A DNA stretch of 9,223 nt from Nitrospirota bacterium. GTDB lineage: Bacteria; Nitrospirota; Nitrospiria; Nitrospirales; UBA8639. The notes under the pieces were generated by a model that was not told the origin of the DNA, did not search any database, and saw only the letters and a program-made list of their open reading frames with translations. Both the position numbers and the translations under genes were made by a program. Shown piece after piece: positions 1 to 6,776 of this stretch. The first letter of the stretch is position 1; each line of letters starts with the position of its first letter. The stretch spans positions 1,438,600-1,447,822 of the forward strand of contig CP070743.1 of assembly GCA_020348185.1 (NCBI GenBank), read 5' to 3'.

Positions 1-967
1 AGTCTTTTGCATCCTCGTCTGGAAATTTCAGCCCGTAGTCAGACAGGGTTCGCCTTTTTCGTTTTTTTTCCGCGTTGACAGGCATCTCCAAGCCGTTAAT
101 TTCCGCGCCGTTGGCGTACAAATAGGGGACCAGAATTAAATGTTTCTCCCGGTCCACTGCCAGACCAGCGGGCGAAATCAAAAACTCGGCAATGACCTCC
201 TTCTTGAAGTCCGGTCGGATTCGCCAGATTTTTCCCGCCGTAAAATCAGAGACATACATGGAACCAAACCGGTCGAAATCAATCCCATCCAGATTGTGAA
301 ACCGACGGGAGAAAAAGGTATTGGCCATGAGCTCTGTGATGTTTCCTTTTTCATCGATTCCGAATATCTTCCCTCCGTTCCAACTTACCCCGACGAGATG
401 TCCGCTTCGTGGATTGATGGCCAACCCTCGAGGGCCCGAAAGACGTTCATCTTGGACAAAAAGAGAAACCTCATAATCCTGAGCCGGATCAATCTGGTAA
501 ATGGCATTGGTATCAGTATCTGAAACGTAGAGTCGTCCGTCAGGTGAGGCCGTGAGTCCGGCTAATGAAGAACAATGATGCCGGGTAAGGGATATGGAGA
601 AAACCGGTTCCCCCGTCGTCTTATCAAAGACTCGAACGGTATCAAGATCAGCGACAAATAGATGTTGCCCCAACAAAACCATGCCCGTGGGCGAATGGAG
701 AACAGTCGGCCCTTGCCCATCATAAATAAAGTGCAGATCAACGACTTCACCCTCCTGATTCAATTTCGTAATAAACCCATGGTTGGCCCGATCCCCCGGG
801 TCACCATTGGCATTGGCAATAAAATATCCTTTGCCGGGGTCGACAACCGTACTTTGTGGTGATTTGAGGTTCCCTATCGGATTGGACCACACGACAGAAA
901 CAAGGCCAAATACCAGAATCCAGGCCAAAAGGGGAGGTGTAGCCAAATGGGTAAGACGTAGGGTCAT
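1..967 (-). CDS. Secreted NHL/SMP-30-like beta-propeller protein, 3' end cut off by window edge
   Basis: The minus strand is open from an ATG at 967 to the left edge: 322 codons with no stop. Residues 1-28 look like a Sec signal peptide: a short basic N-terminus, a hydrophobic core (LLAWILVFGLVSVV) and a likely cleavage after VWS. The rest consists of repeated blade-like units with the pattern 'P.GL...DG.LYVSD...I..I', clearest at about 96-120, 134-160, 178-205, 224-250 and 264-282 (for example SPDGRLYVSDTD and GSMYVSDFTAGKIWRI). This is the look of NHL/SMP-30-gluconolactonase propellers, so an exported six-bladed propeller is likely. The ligand or reaction cannot be read from sequence, and many relatives have no known enzymatic role. 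The stop codon is probably just outside, because the visible C-terminus is already charged and low in hydrophobics. No strong Shine-Dalgarno precedes 967. The start was chosen because it begins the signal peptide directly. The gene is divergent from folD and functionally unrelated to it as far as I can see. Confidence 0.8.
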   Translation of the reverse strand, partial: MTLRLTHLATPPLLAWILVFGLVSVVWSNPIGNLKSPQSTVVDPGKGYFIANANGDPGDRANHGFITKLNQEGEVVDLHFIYDGQGPTVLHSPTGMVLLGQHLFVADLDTVRVFDKTTGEPVFSISLTRHHCSSLAGLTASPDGRLYVSDTDTNAIYQIDPAQDYEVSLFVQDERLSGPRGLAINPRSGHLVGVSWNGGKIFGIDEKGNITELMANTFFSRRFHNLDGIDFDRFGSMYVSDFTAGKIWRIRPDFKKEVIAEFLISPAGLAVDREKHLILVPYLYANGAEINGLEMPVNAEKKRKRRTLSDYGLKFPDEDAKD

Positions 968-1062
968 GGAATGAATGTTAAACAGAAGGAGAGGCCTGGA
1001 CGATAGGGGACGCCATTGCAGAGAATAAAGGTTAGGTGGTGAGCCCCAACTGTTCTCAAGGC

Positions 1063-1092
1063 ATGGTAAGTGACCTTTTTTGAAGCTGTCAA
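1063..1092 (-). promoter_or_regulatory. Candidate sigma70 promoter for the minus-strand propeller gene
   Basis: Read on the minus strand, a perfect -35 TTGACA (1092-1087) is followed after 18 nt by TACCAT (1068-1063), a 4/6 match to TATAAT. Transcription would start near 1056, giving a leader of about 90 nt before the ATG at 967. This is a match by eye; the -10 is mediocre. Confidence 0.4.
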
Positions 1093-1116
1093 GAAAAAGA
1101 AAGAATGGGGTTTCCA

Positions 1117-1146
1117 TTGACGAAAATTTTGATCGCCTGATATCGT
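1117..1146 (+). promoter_or_regulatory. Candidate sigma70 promoter for folD-panB
   Basis: TTGACG (1117-1122, 5/6 match to the -35) is followed after 18 nt by TATCGT (1141-1146, 4/6 match to the -10). The expected start near 1153 gives a leader of about 45 nt to the folD GTG. The element lies back-to-back with the minus-strand candidate, with 24 bp between the two -35 boxes, so the two promoters might influence each other. Confidence 0.4.
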
Positions 1147-1198
1147 AAACGGGTTTTGTCCATTCAGGAACCTGTAACCAAGAAGAAGAGGAGGAAGC

Positions 1199-2056
1199 GT
1201 GGCCGCACATCTCATTGATGGGAAAGCCTTAGCGCTTTCCATCCGGGAACAAATCGGCAAAGATGTGGCTCAATTGGCAGAACAAGCCAACGTCACCCCG
1301 GGCTTGGCCGCCATTTTGGTGGGAGAGGATCCCGCCTCAGCCATTTATGTCAAAAACAAAAAGGCCGCTTGCGGGAAAGCAGGGATTTACGCCGATGAAA
1401 ATAAGCTTCCCGCTTCCACATCGCAAAGTGAACTGCTGGCGCTCATTGACAAAATGAATGCCGATCCGAAAATCCATGGCATCCTGGTCCAGTTACCCCT
1501 TCCCAAGCACATTGACAGCAAAGTTATTTTAGAGGCGGTGTCCCCGGAAAAAGATGTAGACGGGTTTCATCCCTATAACGTCGGCCGATTAGTTGCAGCA
1601 GACCCCGTTTTTGTTGCTTGTACCCCAAAGGGAGTCATGAAGATGATTGAATCCATTGGACAACCCATTGAAGGAAAACGAGCGGTGATTATCGGCCGCA
1701 GCAATATCGTCGGGAAACCCGTCGCCCTGTTACTGATGCATGCCAATGCCACCGTGACGGTTTGCCACTCGCGAACCAAGGACTTGCCAACCGTCTGTCG
1801 CGAGGCCGATATCGTTGTGGCGGCCATCGGACGCGCTAACTTCGTTACCCGTGATATGATAAAAGAAGGCGCCATCGTCATCGACGTAGGCATTAACCGG
1901 CTGGAGGATGGACGTCTAGTCGGAGATGTCGACTTTGAAGGCGCCAAGGAACAAGCCGGCTGGATCACCCCCGTCCCAGGCGGAGTTGGCCCCATGACCA
2001 TAGCCATGCTTTTACAAAATACTTTGGAGTCGGCAAAGCGTTTCGCTAATAAATAA
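1199..2056 (+). CDS. folD: Bifunctional methylenetetrahydrofolate dehydrogenase / methenyltetrahydrofolate cyclohydrolase FolD
   Basis: Cytosolic enzyme that interconverts 5,10-methylene-THF, 5,10-methenyl-THF and 10-formyl-THF, using NAD(P). The product is 285 aa, the usual FolD length. Visible family features: YVKNK with Tyr50 and the catalytic Lys54; Gln98 in VQLPLP; Asp121 in KDVDGFHP; the Rossmann loop GRSNIVGKP at 166-174; and the C-terminal signature PGGVGPMT at 260-267. Numbering of the catalytic residues agrees with the E. coli enzyme. The start is GTG at 1199, preceded by an ideal AGGAGG (1189-1194) four bases upstream. The next gene, panB, uses methylene-THF as co-substrate, so the pairing makes biochemical sense. 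No truncation or missing active-site residue is seen. Confidence 0.97.
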   Translation: MAAHLIDGKALALSIREQIGKDVAQLAEQANVTPGLAAILVGEDPASAIYVKNKKAACGKAGIYADENKLPASTSQSELLALIDKMNADPKIHGILVQLPLPKHIDSKVILEAVSPEKDVDGFHPYNVGRLVAADPVFVACTPKGVMKMIESIGQPIEGKRAVIIGRSNIVGKPVALLLMHANATVTVCHSRTKDLPTVCREADIVVAAIGRANFVTRDMIKEGAIVIDVGINRLEDGRLVGDVDFEGAKEQAGWITPVPGGVGPMTIAMLLQNTLESAKRFANK

Positions 2057-2069
2057 AGCTCTTATACTT

Positions 2070-2103
2070 CCCTCTCCCTTTAAGGGAGAGGGCAGGGTGA
2101 GGG
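2070..2103. repeat. REP-like palindromic element between folD and panB
   Basis: A perfect inverted repeat has 11-nt arms at 2070-2080 and 2082-2092 (in RNA, nine GC-rich pairs CCCTCTCCC/GGGAGAGGG closing a TTTAA loop). It is followed by the related motif CAGGGTGAGGG (2093-2103). The combination of a CCCTCTCCC palindrome and a GGGTGAGGG flank resembles short REP-type elements scattered in many bacterial genomes; I recall this from general knowledge and have not searched it. It starts 13 nt after the folD stop. In the transcript it would form a strong hairpin, but no U-run follows, so an intrinsic terminator is unlikely. It may stabilise the folD 3' end. The GAGG at 2099-2102 serves as the Shine-Dalgarno of panB. 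Confidence 0.6.
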
Positions 2104-2108
2104 TAAAG

Positions 2109-2921
2109 ATGCTCAAGAAGAAAAATTCAATGACCGTCCCCGAATTCAAAAAAAAATTCAAAAACACAGGCAAAAAACTTGTCGTCGTCACGGCCTATGA
2201 CGCCCTCTTCACAAAGATCGTCGAACAGGCAGGAATCGAAGCAATCCTGGTAGGCGACTCCCTCGGCGTAGTCGTTCAGGGAAAGCCCAATACTCTGTCA
2301 GTCACTATGGAGGACATGCTCTATCACACCAGACTTGTGGCCCAATCGGCGGAGCACTCCTTGGTCATCGGCGACATGCCATTCATGTCCTACCAGGTGA
2401 GCGTAGAAGAAGCGGTCCGAAACGCAGGGAAGTTTCTTCAAGCCGGCGCGGGAGCTATCAAACTCGAAGGAGGTAGCCAGGTTTTCGATCGGGTGAAGGC
2501 TATGACACGTTTCGGCATTCCCGTGATGGCCCATATCGGGATGACTCCCCAATCCGTCAATCAATATGGTGGCTATAAGGTTAGAGGTAAAGAAAAAGAT
2601 CAGGCCCAGGAAATGATCGAGGATGCCAAAGCTTTGGAAGCGGCAGGCGCTTTTTCCCTAATTCTAGAGGCGGTCCCGGCGAGCCTGGCTCAAACGATTA
2701 CCAAAGAAATCTCCATTCCCACAATCGGAATCGGCGCCGGACCGCATTGTGATGGCCAAGTTCTCGTCCTCTATGATCTCCTGGGGCTCTTTGATGATTT
2801 CCTGCCTAAATTTGTCAAACCGTACGCCCATCTTAAAGCCGATGCCCTTCAAGCCCTCCGCCGCTACAAAGAAGAAGTCGAGTGCGGCAAATTCCCCACG
2901 GATTCGGAAAGTTACCACTAA
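2109..2921 (+). CDS. panB: 3-methyl-2-oxobutanoate hydroxymethyltransferase (ketopantoate hydroxymethyltransferase)
   Basis: Catalyses transfer of a hydroxymethyl group from 5,10-methylene-THF to 2-oxoisovalerate, giving ketopantoate, the first committed step toward pantothenate and CoA; cytosolic. From the ATG at 2109 the product is 270 aa, close to the usual 260-280. Expected Mg2+ and substrate residues are present: Asp50 in LVGDSLG, Asp89 in GDMPF, Lys118 and Glu120 in IKLEGG, His142 in MAHIGMTPQ, and the general base Glu187 in LILEAVP. The GIGAGPHCDGQ motif near the C-terminal end is also present. Start choice: GTG 2097 lies within the upstream repeat and has no suitable binding site of its own. 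ATG 2109 has GAGG (2099-2102) at 6 nt. ATG 2130 has only an A-rich leader. The gene lies 52 nt after folD on the same strand and is probably cotranscribed with it. Confidence 0.96.
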   Translation: MLKKKNSMTVPEFKKKFKNTGKKLVVVTAYDALFTKIVEQAGIEAILVGDSLGVVVQGKPNTLSVTMEDMLYHTRLVAQSAEHSLVIGDMPFMSYQVSVEEAVRNAGKFLQAGAGAIKLEGGSQVFDRVKAMTRFGIPVMAHIGMTPQSVNQYGGYKVRGKEKDQAQEMIEDAKALEAAGAFSLILEAVPASLAQTITKEISIPTIGIGAGPHCDGQVLVLYDLLGLFDDFLPKFVKPYAHLKADALQALRRYKEEVECGKFPTDSESYH

Positions 2922-2948
2922 AATTACTTTTCAAAAAACCCATACTAT

Positions 2949-3119
2949 TCAGTTTTCCGACATTTCTTTTTCAAGATTCTTGGTATCCTCGGGAATAGGC
3001 AAATTCTCGCAGGTGGGCCGATACTCTTCCTCGCCCAGATAGCGTTGCCATTCGTCCCGGGTCAAGTTCCGGGATAGGAGCGAACACCCAATTCGGATTA
3101 GATTCTCTGAATTGTAGCT
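2949..3119 (-). pseudogene. C-terminal remnant of a large WD40/STAND/caspase-type protein
   Basis: On the minus strand, the frame ending at the TGA at 2951-2949 encodes an acidic tail containing the segments IRIGC, RNLTRDEW, RYLGEEEYRP and TCENLPIP. The arrangement 'C...L.RNLT..EW..Y......YR.TC..LP' is, to my knowledge, typical of the extreme C-terminus of big bacterial WD40-repeat, STAND NTPase or caspase-like proteins, which are plentiful in cyanobacteria and Nitrospira. Here it has no start codon: the frame opens just after a TGA at about 3135, and no propeller repeats are found upstream. It therefore looks like the last 50 or so codons of a deleted or decayed gene. It is convergent with panB, with 27 nt between the two stops. 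A 60-aa ATG-started frame overlaps it in another register (3153-2971) but lacks any such motif. The family assignment is from memory and should be treated as likely, not certain. Confidence 0.6.
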
Positions 3120-3338
3120 GGGGCATCCTATGCTGCCCCTGGCAGGAACTCATTGACTTAAGATGCTACATCAAGGATCGCGACGCTTGCTGGAGATGCC
3201 TATCCATTTTCTCTTTGTTCACGGGAGTTGTGATTGGTATTTTTGGAAGAGGCACCATTAGATGATGCAACTACAAATAGGTGGACAGGGTTATCGAGGG
3301 AAAGGACCGTGGACCCTTTTTCTGATCAATGGTATGCC

Positions 3339-3367
3339 TTGAAAAGGCCCCATATTCCGGTTATGCT
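3339..3367 (+). promoter_or_regulatory. Candidate sigma70 promoter of the pheA-hisC-aroF-tyrA-aroA operon
   Basis: TTGAAA (3339-3344, 5/6 match) is followed after exactly 17 nt by TATGCT (3362-3367, 4/6 match). The predicted start near 3374 leaves a leader of about 42 nt before the pheA GTG. The -35 lies inside a small perfect inverted repeat GCCTT-GAA-AAGGC (3336-3348). A 9-bp direct repeat, CTGATCAAT, flanks the promoter at 3322-3330 and 3366-3374. Both could be operator sites, but no known regulator motif is recognised. Confidence 0.5.
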
Positions 3368-3415
3368 GATCAATTAACTTGAATGCATGTTTTCGAATGA
3401 AAGAGGATCGTAACT

Positions 3416-4498
3416 GTGGACTTACCTAATGATTTAGCGGCCTGCCGGAAAGAAATCGACCGGCTTGATGATGAGATCCTTCGGATCTTGAATGAACGCT
3501 CCCAATATGTCATTCAAGTTGGGAATTTGAAGAAAAAACGGGATGCAGAAGCGCATCTTCACACTCCGGGCAGGGAAGCCGAGATTGTCGAACGATTGAC
3601 TCAACAGAACCAGGGGCCCTTTCCCAGTTCGGCGATTCGGCCTGTCTATCGGGAGATCATGTCCGCCTCCCTGTCTCTCGAGGGTTCTCAAACGGTAGCC
3701 TATCTTGGTCCGCCAGCTACGTTTACTCACCTTGCGGCATTACAAAAGTTCGGGGAATCCGCTCAATTCCTCCCAGTGGGGAGCATCAAGAATGTCTTTG
3801 ACGAGGTTGAACGGGGCCGGGCCAGGTTTGGTGTCGTCCCTGTAGAAAATTCAACAGAAGGAGTGGTGAACCATACTCTGGATCTCCTTGTCGATTCTCC
3901 ATTGTTGATCTACGGAGAGGTGAGGCAGGAAATATCCCATCATTTTCTCTCAAAAGCGACTGACTTAAGCCAAATCAGAACCGTGTACTCTCATCCACAT
4001 GCAATTGCCCAATGCCGGAACTGGCTTGAGACTAATCTTCCGTCCATTGCCGTCGTTGAGGAACCCAGTACTGCACGGGCTGCGGAGCGTTGCGTGAATG
4101 ATCCGACGGCAGGGGCTATTGCCTCGGAACTGGCCGCACAAATCTATGGCTTGGGAATACTCCAGGCTCGGATTGAAGACAATATTCAGAATTTCACGAG
4201 ATTTCTCATTTTGTCTCAACGTGAGGCAGACCGGACCGGAAAAGATAAAACGTCCATCATTGTGTCGGCAAAAGATAAGATAGGCGCCCTCTATGATCTT
4301 ATTCGGCCCTTTTCGTCGTATGGCATCAATATGACCAAGATCGAATCTCGTCCAACGCGACGCAAGGTATGGGAATACCACTTTTTTATGGACCTTGAAG
4401 GCCATCGGGACGATGACCGATTGAAAAAAGCATTAGAAGAAGTGAAAGGCCGATGCCTGCTTTTGAAAATTCTGGGGTCCTACCCGGCCCACAATTAA
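3416..4498 (+). CDS. pheA: Bifunctional chorismate mutase / prephenate dehydratase (P-protein)
   Basis: Converts chorismate to prephenate and prephenate to phenylpyruvate, the branch to phenylalanine. The product is 360 aa with the standard P-protein order. An AroQ-type chorismate mutase domain covers about 5-90; Arg11, Arg28, Lys39, Arg53 and Glu54 sit where the active-site residues of the E. coli enzyme do. A prephenate dehydratase domain covers about 93-270, with YLGPPATFTH, VPVENSTEG and the catalytic NFTRF (Thr261-Arg262-Phe263). A C-terminal ACT domain covers about 278-355, with GALYDLI (290-296) and ESRP (310-313), the phenylalanine-binding signatures. Feedback inhibition by Phe is therefore expected. 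The start is GTG at 3416, with AGAGGA (3402-3407) 8 nt upstream. It is the first gene of the aromatic block; hisC follows after 30 nt. Confidence 0.97.
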   Translation: MDLPNDLAACRKEIDRLDDEILRILNERSQYVIQVGNLKKKRDAEAHLHTPGREAEIVERLTQQNQGPFPSSAIRPVYREIMSASLSLEGSQTVAYLGPPATFTHLAALQKFGESAQFLPVGSIKNVFDEVERGRARFGVVPVENSTEGVVNHTLDLLVDSPLLIYGEVRQEISHHFLSKATDLSQIRTVYSHPHAIAQCRNWLETNLPSIAVVEEPSTARAAERCVNDPTAGAIASELAAQIYGLGILQARIEDNIQNFTRFLILSQREADRTGKDKTSIIVSAKDKIGALYDLIRPFSSYGINMTKIESRPTRRKVWEYHFFMDLEGHRDDDRLKKALEEVKGRCLLLKILGSYPAHN

Positions 4499-4528
4499 CC
4501 AAATTCTTGCTCGCCTAAGAAGAAATTC

Positions 4529-5614
4529 ATGTCTTTAAAAGTTCATAAGAATATCGCCTCTCTTGTTCCTTATTCCCCAGGGAAACCTTTGGATGAATTA
4601 GAGCGGGAACTTGGGATATCCAATGCGGTGAAATTGGCTTCGAATGAAAACTCTTTAGGCCCATCGCCGAAAGCGCAGGCGGAGCTGGCCAAACATATTG
4701 GCCAGCTTAATGTCTATCCTGATGGTGGGGCGCATTATCTTCGCCGAGCCTTAGCTGAGCGATGGAAGGTCGATCCCGCTCAGATCGTGGTTGGCAACGG
4801 ATCCGATGAGGTGATTAGTTTACTCGTCAAAGCATTTGTCGCACCAGGTGAAGAAGCTGTGATGGCTGACGACACCTTTGTGATGTATAAATTAGCCGTT
4901 CAGGGTGGACATGGAGTTCCGGTCAAGGTCCCTCTCAAAGATTGGCGCCACGATCTCCCGAGCATGGCCGGGGCTATCACCGACCAAACGCGACTCGTGT
5001 TTGTTTGCAATCCGAATAATCCGACCGGAACCATGGTCTCTCAAGCAGAGGTCGACGTGTTTATGAAGGCGGTTCCTGATCATGTGATTGTCGTTTTCGA
5101 CGAAGCCTATTATGAATATGTCAGATCGACCGAGTACCCGGAAAGTCTTCAATACGTCAAACAGAACCGGCCCGTCGTTGTGTTGCGGACCTTCTCCAAG
5201 ATATACGGATTAGCGGGATTGCGCGTCGGATATGGAATTTCAACCTTGGAAATCATGGATTATGTGAACCGGGTACGACCGCCCTTTAATTCCAATAGCC
5301 TTGCTCAGGCCGCTGCCCTTGCGGCCCTTGATGATGAAGAGCACGTGGCGAAGAGCCGGGCGATGAACATGACGGAGATGGGTGTGTTAGAAAAAGAACT
5401 GAACTATTTGGGTTTATCGCCCATTCCTAGTCAAGCCAATTTTATTTATTTCGATACCAATCGGGATGGTCGACAAGTTTTTGAGGCTCTCCTTCGTAAG
5501 GGTGTGATCGTCAGGCATATCAAAGGTTCGATGATTCGCGTGACGGTGGGACAAGCCTTTGAGAATCAACGGTTTCTCGAAGCTCTCCAGGATGTTCTCA
5601 CTCATTCTGGCTAA
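4529..5614 (+). CDS. hisC: HisC-family class I/II aminotransferase (histidinol-phosphate / aromatic aminotransferase)
   Basis: PLP-dependent aminotransferase of 361 aa, fold type I. Visible features: LASNENSLGPS (36-46), YPDGG (63-67), NGSDE (90-94), NPNNPTGT (161-168), DEAYYEY (191-197), the PLP lysine Lys224 in FSKIYGLAGLRVGY, and Arg337 in IRVTVG, which binds the substrate carboxylate. All are typical of HisC. Family members act on histidinol phosphate, on aromatic keto acids, or on both. The position between pheA and aroF, with tyrA downstream and no other his gene in the window, suggests that the main or an additional job is amination of phenylpyruvate and 4-hydroxyphenylpyruvate. Sequence alone does not separate these roles, so the symbol reflects the family. 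The ATG at 4529 has only a weak AAGAAG (4517-4522) upstream. aroF follows after 15 nt. Confidence 0.93.
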   Translation: MSLKVHKNIASLVPYSPGKPLDELERELGISNAVKLASNENSLGPSPKAQAELAKHIGQLNVYPDGGAHYLRRALAERWKVDPAQIVVGNGSDEVISLLVKAFVAPGEEAVMADDTFVMYKLAVQGGHGVPVKVPLKDWRHDLPSMAGAITDQTRLVFVCNPNNPTGTMVSQAEVDVFMKAVPDHVIVVFDEAYYEYVRSTEYPESLQYVKQNRPVVVLRTFSKIYGLAGLRVGYGISTLEIMDYVNRVRPPFNSNSLAQAAALAALDDEEHVAKSRAMNMTEMGVLEKELNYLGLSPIPSQANFIYFDTNRDGRQVFEALLRKGVIVRHIKGSMIRVTVGQAFENQRFLEALQDVLTHSG

Positions 5615-5629
5615 CCAGGATCTTTCACT

Positions 5630-6643
5630 ATGATTATTGTCATGAAACCTGAAGCGGCGGACCATGATGTGGATCATCTTGTGGAACGTCTGCGAGAGCT
5701 CGGGTTAAAGGCCCAAGTCACCAAAGGGGAAGAGCGGACCGTTGTTGGAGTCATTGGTGATGACCGGCTCCTCCACGACCAACCGCTGAGCGTTTTCCCG
5801 GGAGTGGAAAGCGTCACCCCGATTTTGGCGCCATGGAAGTTGGTGAGTCGTGAATTTCAGAAGCACGATACCGTCATTGATGTGAATGGCGTCAAGATTG
5901 GTGGAAAAAAAATTACGATCATGGCTGGGCCCTGTGCAGTGGAAAAACTCGAACTCACCGTTGGGATCGCGAAAGAGGTTTCCGCCGCGGGGGCGTCGAT
6001 TTTGAGAGGAGGGGCCTATAAACCCCGAACGTCTCCTTATTCCTTTCAAGGGTTAGGACAGGAAGGACTGGATTATCTTGTTGAAGCCCGAAAACAGACC
6101 GGCATGCCTGTGGTCAGCGAGATTTTGGACGCCCGGGATATTGGACACTTTTTGGAAAAGGCCGATATTATTCAAATCGGCGCAAGAAATATGCAGAATT
6201 TTGAATTATTGAAAGAGGTGGGCGACTATGACAAACCCGTGCTGTTAAAGCGGGGGCTTTCGGCCACCGTGAAGGAACTCTTGTTGTCTGCCGAGTACAT
6301 CCTGTCACGGGGTAATCGGAACGTCATGCTCTGTGAACGTGGGATTCGCACCTATGAGACTCTGTATCGAAATACCCTGGATCTTACGGCTGTGCCGGCG
6401 CTCAAAGAAATGTCCCATCTGCCCGTGATTGTTGACCCCAGCCATGCTACGGGAAAATGGAATCTGGTTGCGCCCATGGCTAAAGCCGCCATTGCTGCCG
6501 GAGCCGATGGGTTGCTGATTGAAGTACATTCCGATCCTGAATTTGCCCTCTGCGACGGCGAAGAATCCATCAAGCCATCCCGCTTTAAAGATCTGATGGC
6601 CAACTTAAAGAAAGTCGCCGAAGCCGTCGACCGGGAACTTTAG
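5630..6643 (+). CDS. aroF: 3-deoxy-7-phosphoheptulonate (DAHP) synthase, AroA-I-beta type with N-terminal regulatory domain
   Basis: Condenses phosphoenolpyruvate and erythrose 4-phosphate to DAHP, the entry step of the shikimate pathway. The 337-aa product matches the Thermotoga maritima-type enzyme in length and layout. A ferredoxin-like (ACT-like) regulatory domain occupies about 1-70, and a TIM-barrel catalytic domain about 80-337. The four metal ligands known from that enzyme fall at the same numbers: Cys102 (in AGPCAVE), His272 (DPSHATG), Glu298 (LIEVH) and Asp309. KPRTSPYSFQG at 131-141 is the PEP/E4P-binding segment. In relatives the N-terminal domain mediates feedback inhibition by Tyr and/or Phe; which one applies here cannot be read. 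The ATG at 5630 has AGGA (5617-5620) 9 nt upstream. The gene follows hisC by 15 nt and is separated from tyrA by an unusual repeat tract. Confidence 0.97.
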   Translation: MIIVMKPEAADHDVDHLVERLRELGLKAQVTKGEERTVVGVIGDDRLLHDQPLSVFPGVESVTPILAPWKLVSREFQKHDTVIDVNGVKIGGKKITIMAGPCAVEKLELTVGIAKEVSAAGASILRGGAYKPRTSPYSFQGLGQEGLDYLVEARKQTGMPVVSEILDARDIGHFLEKADIIQIGARNMQNFELLKEVGDYDKPVLLKRGLSATVKELLLSAEYILSRGNRNVMLCERGIRTYETLYRNTLDLTAVPALKEMSHLPVIVDPSHATGKWNLVAPMAKAAIAAGADGLLIEVHSDPEFALCDGEESIKPSRFKDLMANLKKVAEAVDREL

Positions 6644-6776
6644 ATCTATGAAGACCTCCCAACTCTTGACCCTTTCTCTGAACATTTCCCTCTTTCGACT
6701 TTTCGACTCTCAGACCTTTTTAACCCCTTAGACCTTTAAAATGTACACTTTCAACCCTAAACTCTGACTTTCTTGT
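6644..6776. repeat. Pyrimidine-rich degenerate repeat tract inside the aromatic operon
   Basis: This 133-bp spacer between aroF and tyrA is poor in G on the plus strand. It is built of degenerate copies of a GACCTTT/GACTTTT-like word, at 6668 (GACCCTTT), 6680 (GAACATTT), 6697, 6705, 6713, 6731 and 6766. Two exact AGACCTTT copies start at 6712 and 6730, 18 nt apart. On the minus strand it reads as AAAGGTCT/AAAGTC runs, resembling low-complexity 'GGTCTGAGGTCT' tracts in some bacterial intergenic regions. No open frame, hairpin terminator or Shine-Dalgarno is evident. A TAAAAT (6737-6742) could be a -10, but no proper -35 stands at the right distance. Confidence 0.5.

Larger units (their letters stand above)
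2922..3415. other. 494-bp gap between panB and pheA with no intact gene
   Basis: No intact reading frame in this stretch looks like a gene. The left third (2949-3119) encodes, on the minus strand, a recognisable protein tail without a start (see the pseudogene entry). The middle (about 3120-3320) shows nothing I can assign. The right end carries the promoter, short repeats and leader of the aromatic operon. No clear intrinsic terminator follows panB. Confidence 0.7.

Noticed and set aside
140..523. Plus-strand 127-codon frame
   Set aside because: It lies antisense within the long minus-strand propeller gene, has no recognisable motif, and its composition is that of an antisense shadow.
2070..2092. 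Intrinsic terminator after folD
   Set aside because: The hairpin is strong, but it is followed by CAGGGTGAGGG and not a T-run, and panB follows at once.
2097..2108. GTG at 2097 as the panB start
   Set aside because: It sits inside the repeat flank, has no suitably spaced Shine-Dalgarno of its own, and adds four residues not expected in the family. ATG 2109 has a proper GAGG at 6 nt.
2971..3153. Minus-strand 60-codon frame with an ATG
   Set aside because: It overlaps the WD40-type tail in another register. The recognisable conserved motif lies in the other frame, so this ATG-started frame is probably accidental.
3299..3321. Possible terminator hairpin AAAGG...CCTTT followed by T's
   Set aside because: Only five weak base pairs with a poorly matched interior; too weak to call.
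3375..3415. Peptide-leader attenuator, T-box or riboswitch upstream of pheA
   Set aside because: The predicted leader is only about 42 nt and shows no Phe-rich leader peptide, T-box sequence or terminator/antiterminator pair.
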